NCBI GenBank assembly: GCA_030533445.1
Contig: CM060068.1
Coordinates: forward strand, 30,738,510-30,802,509
Direction: 5' to 3'
Length of the DNA: 64,000 bases
Origin: Cyprinodon diabolis
Lineage: Eukaryota > Chordata > Actinopteri > Cyprinodontiformes > Cyprinodontidae
The position numbers and the translations under genes were made by a program. Within the stretch, counting starts at the first letter, position 1, and the number at the start of each line of letters is the position of its first letter. The notes beneath the pieces were generated by a model, which worked only from the letters and a program-made list of their open reading frames with translations, searched no databases and was not told the origin of the DNA. Shown piece by piece: positions 53,241 through 64,000 of the stretch.

Positions 53241-55110
53241 GCCTTTTATTTAACGTTTGATCATAACAGTTTATAGTATTTCAGTACAGACAGTTACACT
53301 GGAAATATTAAATAATTGCATACCTTTAATAATAAAATGCACTCATTTGGTATGTAGTATTTCTAAGCTATGGTTTTGCTCAGTATGTTGTGTGGTATAT
53401 GCAACAATTCACCGGTTGAGTTAACATTAAAGCTGTCTTGCACCTTATGGTAAAATACTAATATACGTAAGTCTTGAAATAATAGCTTTGCATTTTTAGG
53501 TGAGTTTAAGTTGAAAGTGTAAAGGTAGATATCTGCAGTAGTTAACTCTCCTGGCATCTTAATGTAGCATAAATCCAAATTAGCTGGTCCTAGAAGCCAA
53601 AACTAATGCTTAGTCTGAGTATATAAGTATCTCAAATTTCAACTCATCAAATGTGCATACATTTTAATGTCCAAACAGTTATTTATTGTGTATTACACAG
53701 GAACCAAAAAACATAAAAAGCTAATTTTCAAGTATGAGGCGTTGTGCCACAAATTATTTTCTTGTGCCGCACAAAACTAAAATTGAAAGTGTTTCCAAGT
53801 TAAACTGGCTGACAGACATTAAAATCAGTGTAGAAATCAGGACAGCAGCAGTTACTTAAAGTTTAATGTTACTTTGCCTTTTACTGCTTTACTTAACCCT
53901 AACCCTTATTTTTTCAAACAAATAGATTATTGGGATCATACATCTTTTTTGAATAACTATCCGAAGCACACATGATGAGTGTTTAGAGGTTCATTAAAGG
54001 TATGGTGGAGGATTTTCGCAAATTTTTTAAAAGACACACCCTCTCTACTTAAAAAAAAATGCACATGTACAACCCTGTACTCATTCCCGAAAGGGAACTC
54101 CTATTAAACCCATGCGAGAGCATGCACAAGCCTATTTCTCCTTGTGCACGTTCTGTTTCCAAGTTGCTATTTGCATCGTTCATACAAGCTTACTACTCAG
54201 ACTCACCACCGGTAAGTGAAATTAGGATGACCTTACGTAAACATATCACCAGAATGATTGACAATGAGGAAAAAGATCACCCCCCACTGTATTTGCTCCT
54301 CTCAAACTAGCAGCTAGCTTTAGACTGCAGGACTAAATTACCTTTATACTGTTCCATGCAACAATGCTAAGAGTTATCTGCTATCCACTACTACTTGTAA
54401 TCTTTTAACAGAAATTTCCTCCCTAAGAATTATCTCCTTAAGAAGTTGGATTTGTTCAGAATAGCTCAGTCCACTTAACAGTTATAAGAAACGTATCTTA
54501 CTCTCTCTCCGGAAAGGCTCACTTAGCTTCTTTGTACTGTAAGAATGTTATCTTACAGTACAAAGTTGTGGTGTTTTTCTTTCAAAATTCCAGCAGTCCC
54601 TTCTGCATAGAAAGTAAACATGACATATTTTTAGTAATAATGACCAAATTGCTCTTATTTTTTAGCCATGTCAACGGAAATGATAGGGAGACCACTAAGT
54701 TATAACAGAAGAGGAAACTCTTCCAAGAGGTTTGTCTCTTGCTCCGGATACTCATAGAATGCCTCCAGCTTAAACCTGTATTTATGTGTTTTAAAATTTG
54801 GATTCAGATGGGTTTACTATCTAAACCTGTACTTTTGTAAATAATTAAAGCTGAATAATAGAGACAAATTCCATCATCTATCCATCTTCTGCTGTGCAGC
54901 AGGGTCATGGGGGGCTGGTGCGAAAGGCTGGGTACACTATGCGTAGAGTCCCATCATTGGCATTACTTTTTTGGAGAAATTAGGGCTCTCAGTGTGATTT
55001 CCTTTTTTTTTATCCTTTCTTTTTCAGGACGTTCTGGAATTTTAGTTTATTTGAATATATTTTTCTTGCTGGGAATGTTTTTTTTTTTTAATCTATTTAT
55101 TGGGTGATGA
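53241..55110. other. Non-coding DNA with one perfect hairpin
   Basis: CTTTGTACTGTAAGA (54530-54544) pairs perfectly with TCTTACAGTACAAAG (54551-54565) around a 6-nt loop. I see no gene. Confidence 0.5.
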
Positions 55111-55112
55111 TA

Positions 55113-55320
55113 GGGGAGTGGCGGCCTAGTGGTTAGGGCATAGAGCTTGGAAACTTGAGGTTGTAAGTTGAAAACCCACACCCACAGTCTCTGAGCAAGA
55201 CATTTAACCCCTGATTGTTCCCTGTGCACCCCACGATGGCAGCCCACTGCTTCCCAAGGGGATGGAATAAATGCAGAGGTAAATTTCTCCAATGTGAGAC
55301 TCAATAAAGTTAAATTATTA
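55113..55320 (+). mobile_element. tRNA-derived SINE
   Basis: A polymerase III A-box-like GGCCTAGTGGTTA (55123-55135) and B-box-like GGTTGTAAGTTGAAAACCC (about 55159-55177) sit about 35 bp apart, as in tRNA. A tRNA-unrelated body follows and the copy ends in 'aataaagttaaattattatt'. It is of the size and layout of fish tRNA SINEs and is diverged from a functional tRNA. Confidence 0.75.
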
Positions 55321-58056
55321 TTAACAAGGGTAATTTTTAAAATGATACACGGAGCCCAAAGAAATATTCATACTCTTTAATTCTGTTGCATTTTGCATCT
55401 ACAAACCTTAATGTATTTGATTTTGGCTTTTCTGTGATCCAATTAAATTGTGCACAATTGTGAAACTGAAGATTTACCGAAATCCGGAACTTGTGGACAA
55501 AATAACCATGCAATTCACAAGTCTGGGCTTTATAGAAAGAATTGGGCAAAAAGAAAGAAAATAATAAAAAGTTGTAGCAATATGAAGTACATGCTGTTTC
55601 CAAAATTTGCATGTAAATGAAAGCGAATTTGTCAAAGAAAGTTTTTTGATGCAAATGAAAACTTTTGTAGCTTGCTTTCAAAACCCAAACTTTTCATGCT
55701 AACTCCTCTGCTCTAGGATTAGATCTTGTTTGTGTTGAGCCCTCTGTGTTAAAATTTTAAAGGGTGTGGACAGTTAACTCTAGATAGGAGAAAAAAAAGC
55801 CACTAGAACAGGAAGCGACATGAATCGTGTTTTGTTAGGGGATTTAAATTGTCACAAAATCCTTTCTGGGAATTGGGAAAACTCTCAAAACGCCATACAA
55901 GACAGTGGGAGTTTGAAGGAAGGTGCAATAAGAACCGGCCTTCTGAGGTCATTAGCCAGATCTGTCATGCATCGTGCATAGTGTCCTTTGGCATGTTTGT
56001 CACCTTTACATTTACTGTAAAAACAAAACATAAAACACTTGCATAGACATAATACACTGTGTTTCAAAACTGGAAGCACCTGTCTTATGTAGCAACTCTG
56101 CTGAATTTGTGAAGCCACATTTTCCTGTAAGTCTTTTGAGGTATGTCTGTGAACAGCAGTTTTCAAGTCTTTAATAGACTCTTTGTTAGTTTTATATCAG
56201 GAATACATTGGATTTGACTCAATTTAACTTCCTATTAACTCAGGGTGTTAATTTTATATTCCCACCAATTTTCTCCTTTGTGTCCCTTTGTAGCATCTCT
56301 GAAGAATGCCCCTGACTTGGTAGTCTCTGTGCCCTATTTGCTTGAGTTTTTTATACCCTATTCCTACACTGACATTATCCTCTAAAGAACCTTTGTGGCC
56401 TTCCAAAAAGTGTAAATTGCATTGTGTATCGATTATTATTGAGACTACTTTACACACTGCTAAACTCCATTGAGTCTTTTTTGAGACCCCTGAAGCAAGC
56501 TTGTTACACCGCATCGCTGGAAAGGGGGCTTAAAACCAGAGCAGGTCAAACTTTTTCAGAATTCCAATTATGAGGTGTTTTTTTTTTTATAGAAAATTCT
56601 TCCTCTTTACGTTTACGTGACATACGTTTGTAACAAAACACAATAAAATTTGTGGTTGCATCAATATCGAAGGGTGATAAAGTTTAGTGTGAGCAAAAAC
56701 CTCTTCACAACTATTACTTAGTTTGCAGTAAAAGAGTTTTCTTTTCGAGGATCATGTTTATGAAACACTTGATGAAGTGTCTCACACTGTATAATTACAC
56801 CTTTTTTCTTACTGGTAAAAAAAACTATCTGAGTCCTTGTCATCAATGTGGCAAGCAGTGTTTTCCTTTCTCATTGTCCCTTATTTGTCATGTAGCCACA
56901 GCCTGCTGTATAAATTATGCACGCCTAATTTGATTGCTATGCATCAAAATGTGTGTAAAACTGTGGTTGCTTAGTCAAACATGGCTTCCTGTACTGTAAA
57001 ATCTAAACTTGCTGCCTTAACATGTGACAGTCTCACGGAACGTCTGTTGTAAAAGTCTTTGGGTTCACTTACAAAGTTATCCCCAATTCAAACTGAGCGT
57101 TTGAGCACAAAGCGAAAAGACCAAGTTCACATGTCAAAATTTGCATTTTAAAATGTTGTGTGTATGAGTGCGCTGAGTATATGTGGCCTTTTTTATATCG
57201 CCTCGGGGTTAATGTGGCCACCTTGCAGCCTTTTGCGCAAAAAAAAAAGAGGTCAGAGGTCTCTGTTGTGTTTTCAGGATGACCTGCTAGTGACTATTAG
57301 CCATTGATGAATGTGATGTCCCACAAGTGTGCGGGCTGGACCCCTCCAAAGGGGGAGGTGTCACAACACGCCCTATGCTAACCTCCCAGCCAACCCCACC
57401 TCGGCAAGTCCACACACACACACAGGCAAACACACACACTCTGCCCTGCTGACAGGAGCACAAGGGGGCAGCTGCTACAGATGTCTGAGAGGGGGAGGGG
57501 AGCTGAGAGGACATCAATGGATACTCTCTGTAGTACGGAGTTCTCTGTGGGGCTCATTGTGTTCTCTAGAGACCAAGACGAGGGAATAGGCCGTGTTAAT
57601 ATAGTAAGCTCATAGTCGTTTATACTTTGTTGCAGGCTGTAGTTCAGAGGGATTTGTCAGTTTTGGCCTTGAGAGTCCTGAAATGCTCCACAGGTTGATA
57701 TTGGCTAAGAGATGGAAAACGTCATGTGCTGTGAGAAATAACTTAAACTTTAAAAAGCAGTTCCCCTCATTTAGGTTTAGTTAAACTGACCCTTATCTCA
57801 CTTCTACCTTCAGAAAAGAAGAGCAGTTTTCACGCCTGGGTGAGTCGTGATGCCTAATTTATCTCAAGTATAGGGAGAGCTGCGGTGGAGGAAGCTAACA
57901 ATGTGTGCAGCCATGAAAACAAACACCTCATAAAATCACCTGCTGATGTTGTTGTAAGCTGACAAGAGAGCTGCAAGATTTTTGTCTTCTGTGTTGAATG
58001 GGTATATAGCCCTGGTTTAAATTTACCCTCCACCCTAAGGAATCCATTTCTGTAGT
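55321..58056. other. Non-coding DNA with repeat remnants
   Basis: A diverged 'attcatactctttaattctg' remnant of the fish 'tattcatacc' family lies at about 55360-55480. CA runs are present near 57410-57440. No gene is supported. Confidence 0.45.
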
Positions 58057-58190
58057 GGTATGAATACCCTAGAGTGTAGGGTATTCATACCCTCTGAACT
58101 CTTTCACAGTTCCTGTTACGTTGGTGTATTTTAGTTGTACTTTATGTGTTCCAACAGCAGAAATTAGGACATATTTGTCATTTGAAAGAA
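58057..58190. repeat. Head-to-head termini of the 'tattcatacc' transposon family
   Basis: GGTATGAATACCCTA (58057-58071) and TAGGGTATTCATACC (58077-58091) are perfect inverted copies around GAGTG. The sequence that follows resembles the inward part of the family seen at 30810-31020. Each arm abuts a TA, as expected of Tc1/mariner ends. Confidence 0.55.
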
Positions 58191-59495
58191 AAAAAAAAAT
58201 ACTCACTGCTTTGAATTTTCTAAGAGATAACAATTTGAAAGGTGTGTTTTTAACACCCTTTACTTTAATATAACCTAATTGACTCCAGGGCAGCCAGCTG
58301 GCTTCTGAAGTCACCTTTTTGGTAAACATGGTTCCTCTGCTTGAACACAGTAAATGTATTTGATCTGTAAGGCCCAAGAGTTTTTTAAAGGAGATTGATA
58401 AACAAACAGCATCATAAAGACAGAAACACACAGACTGTTCAGGGAGTTGTGGAGACGTTTTGAATGGAAAGAGTCTCACACAAGATGAGAAATAGAAATA
58501 CATGGCGGTCAACCTAAATTAAGAGGTCATGCTAGAATAATGTCGATCAGCTAAGCAATAAAGAGGGTTATGGGCTTTCTGGATGAGCTTCAGAATTCTA
58601 CAGTTCAGGTGTAAGAATATGTTGATAGGCCAGCTGTCAGGTGATGCCCCCCAAATCTGAACTTAAAAGAGTGGCAAGAAGAAAACCACTGCTGATCTAA
58701 TTCCACAGTTCCCCACAAGCCATGTAGGGGCAAAAGATATCTGTTAAAAAAAAACACTCCTCTAATAAGAGGGGACCAAAATTAAAAGTTATCAGCATCA
58801 AACATCTGCCTATTTGCTGCAAAAATGACCTAGTGAAAGTCCAGACTAAAGTTTCAACTTATAATCTGTGATAATCAGTCCGCCTGAGTGTGAGCAATTC
58901 AGGGAAGAAAAATGGGTGAAGATTTAATTCTATAGAAACTCAAAGGTGGTAGAGACATCCCTCAAAAAACCTTTAAGCCATAATGCACTAACCTGGTTCT
59001 ACAGGGCACTGAATTAGGGAGCAAAATAATTATAAACTTGGAGAAATTATTTTTAGGTTTATTGTTTTTTTAACCTTGTACCTGTACTCTGCTCTGTGTT
59101 GGTATATAAATGCTTTTGAAAGGTATGTTTTTCTAAACTTTAGTAGCAGATGGCCATATTTTGCTCAGTCATTTGGTACCTCACTGTTCTGTGTCCTTTT
59201 AACAGAAATAAGGCCGACTAAAATGTGTAAAACCCACCAAAGGGGAGGCCTGTGCGTGTAACAGCCACCCATGGTCATTAGACGTCCCAACACAAAATCA
59301 AATTACACTGAACTAAAACCACCAGCCTGGCAACTCTGCAAGCCGGGGTTTGCCTGCTGTGGCCAAACACCATGATACGTGACACTGTGGCTCTTGTTTA
59401 GCTGGCCTATCAGAAGACAAGGGAGAGGCCTTCTTAGTCTCAGTCCAGCTAATGAAGAGATGCATTATGATGTTATTTCATTTGAGCTTGCAAAA
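58191..59495. other. Non-coding DNA
   Basis: No gene or distinct repeat was recognised. Confidence 0.45.
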
Positions 59496-59819
59496 AAAAA
59501 GAAAATTAAAGCCACAAGTGGCATTGGGCGGCCCTCGCAGCTCGCACCGCCTGGTATGCTGCGACCGCGGGAACCAAGCGACCGCCTCCTTCTTGCTCCT
59601 CCCGACCCAGCAAAATGGGTTCCACGCTTTACCTCTGGGCCTGCTGAGACAACCACAGCTTTGGTCAGGAAGGGTTAAACTAGGGATAAAATATAATATC
59701 TGGGATGAATCTCATCTGTGAGATAGATGCTGCGGCCATCTCAGGTGGTGGGTCAAAAGTATATGTTCAAAAGATGGAGAAACACCACCGCCAAAATCCA
59801 CGGTTAGCGGTAATACACC

Positions 59820-62800
59820 CTACTCAAAACAAAAAAAAATCATTAAAAATCCATAGTTTGCAATAAAATCCCGAAAAAAATCGCAAATGTCAAGGAACAC
59901 ATCTCGCATGTCCTAGATTTTTTTTAGATGATTTATTAAATAATTTAAAGAAAGAAAAATCTTTAAACGTGAATGCCTTATACTGCGGCAGTTGAAAACC
60001 TCATAAGATGCTCAAACATGCATAGATTTACGCCAAACTTGGCAGTCTTTTCTATAATCAAAGGATAAATAACTGTTCCAAATTTGGCTAGGATTGCTAT
60101 AAAACTTTTTGCGATACAACAATTTCCTGTTAACACAAACTTTTGAAAAATCAGAGTGACAGACTTTAAAGAAGCGCTTTGCTATTGTAACCAGCTTACA
60201 GCAGGCTTTGTAAAGAACGTATTTTGAAAGTATTAGCTCATTTGGATAAAAGGCTGATTTTATAAAATTTTTTGAAAAGAGGTCAGTGATTTCACAACAG
60301 GGTGAAATGTAATTCAAAATGGCCGACTCTACTCAAAACAAAAAAAATCATTAAAAATCCATAGTTTGCAATAAAATCCCGAAAAAAATCGCAAATGTCA
60401 AGGAACACATCTCGCATGTCCTAGATTTTTTTTAGATGATTTATTCAATAATTTAAAGAAAGAAAAATCTTTAAACGTGAATGCCTTATACTGCGGCAGT
60501 TGAAAACCTCATAAGATGCTCAAACATGCATAGATTTAGGCCACACTTGGCAGTCTTTTCTATAATCAAAGGATAAATAAATGTTCCAAATTTGGCTAGG
60601 ATTGCTATAAAAAATTTAGCGATACAACAATTTCCTGTTAACACAAACTTTTGAAAAATCAGAGTGACAGACTTTAAAGAAGCGCTTTGCTATTGTAACC
60701 AGCTTACAGCAGGCTTTGTAAAGAACGTATTTTGAAAGTATTAGCTCATTTGGATAAAAGGCTGATTTTATAAAAATTTTGGAAAAGAGGTCAGTGATTT
60801 CACAACAGGGTGAAATGTAATTCAAAATGGCCGACTCTACTCAAAACAACAGAAATCATTAAAAATCCATAGTTTGCAATAAAATCCCGAAAAAAATCGC
60901 AAATGTCAAGGAACACATCTCGCATGTCCTAGATTTTTTTTAGATGATTTATTAAATAATTTAAAGAAAGAAAAATCTTTAAACGTGAATGCCTTATACT
61001 GCGGCAGTTGAAAACCTCATAAGATGCTCAAACATGCATAGATTTACGCCAAACTTGGCAGTCTTTTCTATAATCAAAGGATAAATAACTGTTCCAAATT
61101 TGGCTAGGATTGCTATAAAACTTTTTGCGATACAACAATTTCCTGTTAACACAAACTTGTGAAAAATCAGAGTGACAGACTTTAAAGAAGCGCTTTGCTA
61201 TTGTAACCAGCTTACAGCAGGCTTTGTAAAGAACGTATTTTGAAAGTATTAGCTCATTTGGATAAAAGGCTGATTTTATACAATTTTTTGAAAAGAGGTC
61301 CGTGATTTCACAACAGGGTAAAATGTAATTCAAAATGGCCGACTCTACTCAAAACAAAAAAAATCATTAAAAATCCATAGTTTGCAATAAAATCCCGAAA
61401 AAAATCGCAAATGTCAAGGAACACATCTCGCATGTCCTAGATTTTTTTTAGATGATTTATTAAATAATTTAAAGAAAGAAAAATCTTTAAACGTGAATGC
61501 CTTATACTGCGGCAGTTGAAAACCTCATAAGATGCTCAAACATGCATAGATTTACGCCAAACTTGGCAGTCTTTTCTATAATCAAAGGATAAATAACTGT
61601 TCCAAATTTGGCTAGGATTGCTATAAAATTTTTTGAGATACAACAATTTCCTGTTAACACAAACTTTTGAAAAATCAGAGTGACAGACTTTAAAGAAGCG
61701 CTTTGCTATTGTAACCAGCTTACAGCAGGCTTTGTAAAGAACGTATTTTGAAAGTATTAGCTCATTTGGATAAAAGGCTGATTTTATAAAAATTTTGGAA
61801 AAGAGGTCAGTGATTTCACAACAGGGTGAAATGTAATTCAAAATGGCCGACTCTACTCAAAACAACAGAAATCATTAAAAATCCATAGTTTGCAATAAAA
61901 TCCCGAAAAAAATCGCAAATGTCAAGGAACACATCTCGCATGTCCTAGATTTTTTTTAGATGATTTATTAAATAATTTAAAGAAAGAAAAATCTTTAAAC
62001 GTGAATGCCTTATACTGCGGCAGTTGAAAACCTCATAAGATGCTCAAACATGCATAGATTTACGCCAAACTTGGCAGTCTTTTCTATAATCAAAGGATAA
62101 ATAACTGTTCCAAATTTGGCTAGGATTGCTATAAAACTTTTTGCGATACAACAATTTCCTGTTAACACAAACTTGTGAAAAATCAGAGTGACAGACTTTA
62201 AAGAAGCGCTTTGCTATTGTAACCAGCTTACAGCAGGCTTTGTAAAGAACGTATTTTGAAAGTATTAGCTCATTTGGATAAAAGGCTGATTTTATACAAT
62301 TTTTTGAAAAGAGGTCCGTGATTTCACAACAGGGTAAAATGTAATTCAAAATGGCCGACTCTACTCAAAACAAAAAAAATCATTAAAAATCCATAGTTTG
62401 CAATAAAATCCCGAAAAAAATCACAAATGTCAAGGAACACATCATGCATATCCTAGATTTTTTTTAGATGATTTATTAAATAATTTAAAGAAAGAAAAAT
62501 CTTTAAACTTGAATGCCATATACTGCGGCAGTTGAAAACCCCATAAGATGCTCAAACATGCATAGATTCACGCCAAACTTGGCAGTCTTTTCTATAATCA
62601 AAGGATAAATAACTGTACCAAATTTGGCTACGATTGCTATAAAACTTTTTGAGATACAACAATTTCCTGTTAACAAAAAATTGTGAAAAATCAGAGTGAC
62701 AGACTTTTAAGAAGAGCTATGCTGTGTTTACCATCAAACCAGTAGCGATTAGAGGAATATATTCCAAAAGTCCTAGCTCTTTTAGGAAAACGACTGATTT

Positions 62801-62866
62801 TTTAGAAATATTTTAACATAGTGATTCTATTTTCATAAGGGTGCCGTTTGATTAAAAATGGCCGAC
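59820..62866. repeat. 508-bp tandem array, five close copies plus one diverged
   Basis: Units start with CTACTCAAAAC at 59820, 60329, 60837, 61345, 61853 and 62361, that is 509, 508, 508, 508 and 508 bp. The sixth copy diverges after about 300 bp. Copies 2 and 4 share one variant set (eight A's after the start; 'aaaattttggaaaag'). Copies 3 and 5 share another ('caacagaaatc'; 'aacttgtgaaaaatc'; 'ggtccgtg'). This gives a dimeric 1016-bp higher-order repeat. Leftward 101-codon frames in each unit are by-products. Confidence 0.93.
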
Positions 62867-63025
62867 TTCATGAGAGGTTTAGACCATGGCTCCAATGAAA
62901 CTTTTTGTAGGTGGAGAGCTCATACAGATGTGTGCCCAGTTTTATTATCCTAGGAACGAGCATGGCTAGGGGCTGAATTATTTCCTGGCATTATCTGTCC
63001 ACTTGACCAACTATTAGGCGAGAAC

Positions 63026-63215
63026 GCAAACTTTTGAAAAATCAGAGTGACGGACTTTAAAGAAGCGCTTTACTATTGTAACCAGCTTATAGCAGGCTTT
63101 GTAAAGAACGTATTTTGAAAGTTTTAGCTCATTTGGATAAAAGGCTGATTTTATACAATTTTTTGAAAAGAGGTCTGTGATTTCACAACAGGGTAAAATG
63201 TAATTCAAAATGGCC
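63026..63215. repeat. Detached partial copy of the 508-bp unit
   Basis: It carries the 'aacttttgaaaaatcagagt' to 'aattcaaaatggccgac' part of the unit, separated from the array by about 160 bp of other repeat sequence. Confidence 0.8.
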
Positions 63216-64000
63216 GACTTCCGGTGGGGTTTAGACCGTGTCTTCAAGAGGCTTTTAGTTGGGGCCTGATGAGATGCAAATGTGTTCAAAGTTTCAATAT
63301 TCCTGGACTAAAAACGGCTTGGGGCTGATGGTTTGAAGTTTGTTATTTCTAGGGGGCGCTGTAGGGAAATTAAGCCCCGCCCACAAAATATTGCTCTGGA
63401 TTCCTGTTGGGAGTTGGACTAGGATCATCTCTTGTTATTTTGGTGCAGATCTGATTATTATTGAGGAAATGAGAGCCAATCGTATTTTCATGGCGAAACG
63501 CCTCACTTCGCCATGGTGCCACGGCAACACCATTTAACTCAGACTCTCTGTGCTTTAAACGAAGTTAGACCAACCTGTTTTCTATCATCTGACAAAGTTT
63601 CAAGGTGCTGGTGTTTAAAATGAGTGAAAGGGACCCTCCCAAGTGAAAAAAGTAACTTTCTTCCCTTAGGGGGCGGGGCTTAGATGATGTCATCATTTGA
63701 CCATCCAGTATGGTCAAGCACCCAAAGGGGCTCCTTACTGCCAAACTTGGTTTGATTTGAATTTTTTTTGTAAAAGTTATTCAACTTTGAAATTCTTCAA
63801 AAGTAGCCTAACTTTGGGGCCCCTGGGGACCCCTTAAACATGCTCAAAAACGAAAACCTTTGATAACTTTTAATCTCCAATGCCTTAACTGCATAATGAC
63901 CGAGTTTGAAGCCGATAGCTCATAATCCCTAGGAGGAGTTTGTTAAAGTTCGACATGAGCGAAAATGAAAAATGGCCAAAAATCGCACTTTGACCCAAAA

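Larger units (their letters stand above)
59500..64000. repeat. Large unclassified teleost repeat block, runs off the window
   Basis: It begins with a GC-rich part ('gggcggccctcgcagctcgc' near 59526), then the 508-bp array, then segments with 'aaaatggccgactt' (62856-62868 and 63209-63221) followed by 'gggtttagacc'-type words, and 'agggggcgctgtagggaaat' (about 63351). The repeated use of the same phrases in different parts shows a composite or internally duplicated repeat. It has no coding signal. Continuity of the first 300 bp with the rest is inferred. Confidence 0.55.

Noticed and set aside
55113..55320. Functional tRNA gene
   Set aside because: A and B boxes are present but the cloverleaf arms do not pair well and a SINE body follows.
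60012..62349. Repeated 101-codon minus-strand frames in the 508-bp array
   Set aside because: They exist only because the unit lacks stops in one frame; variants include changes without codon bias and no known domain is seen.
59820..62866. CRISPR array
   Set aside because: The whole 508-bp unit repeats without unique spacers and this is a vertebrate genome.

Overview
The window is nuclear DNA from a ray-finned (teleost) fish. It is AT-rich and non-coding over most of its length. It carries tRNA-derived SINEs, hAT and Harbinger-like MITEs, Tc1 transposons, long TA/CA microsatellites and families of repeats that I know from percomorph fish. The 'aggcactttacag...gaaacctcc' family suggests an ovalentarian or killifish-like species, but that is from memory and unproven. 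I can support no complete host gene. A CpG-rich, promoter-like island at about 46.5-48.5 kb may mark the 5' end of one.

The main object is a Maverick/Polinton (virus-like, self-synthesizing DNA transposon) at 4422-15666. It is flanked by a perfect 6-bp target duplication, TTGCTT, and ended by 433/399-bp inverted repeats that differ only by one 23-bp and one 11-bp tandem unit. Rightward genes are two unrecognised proteins (248 and 310 aa), a chromodomain integrase, a penton-like minor capsid protein, a small basic pVI/pX-like protein with protease-site motifs, a double jelly-roll major capsid protein and an adenain-like cysteine protease. Leftward genes are PolB, the packaging ATPase, a 113-aa protein with two protease-site motifs and a 274-aa Polinton protein. 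The two blocks converge on an 18-bp perfect palindrome that supplies AATAAA to both strands. Several rightward genes have a TATA box touching, overlapping or just after the stop codon of the gene before.

The most unusual finding is that PolB is cut at its 5' side exactly where the right inverted repeat begins. The terminal-protein/Exo I/Exo II part is missing. In its place is an inverted copy of the left end, including the promoter and first 26 codons of the first gene. Every other gene in the element looks open. The element therefore looks like a recently mobile 11.2-kb derivative that kept its virion genes but lost part of its replicase.

Elsewhere, two Tc1 copies of exactly 1248 bp (18465-19712 and 49068-50315) are nearly identical. 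One has an open 343-aa DD34E transposase. The other has a nonsense codon just after the first catalytic Asp. hAT-type non-autonomous elements with 8-bp duplications lie at 3140-3533, 27489-28052 and 34151-34826, and a Harbinger-like MITE lies at 33532-33922. The right end (59.5-64 kb) is one repeat block containing a 508-bp tandem array with a dimeric (1016-bp) higher-order pattern. The remaining long stretches show only low-complexity DNA, hairpins and decayed repeats.
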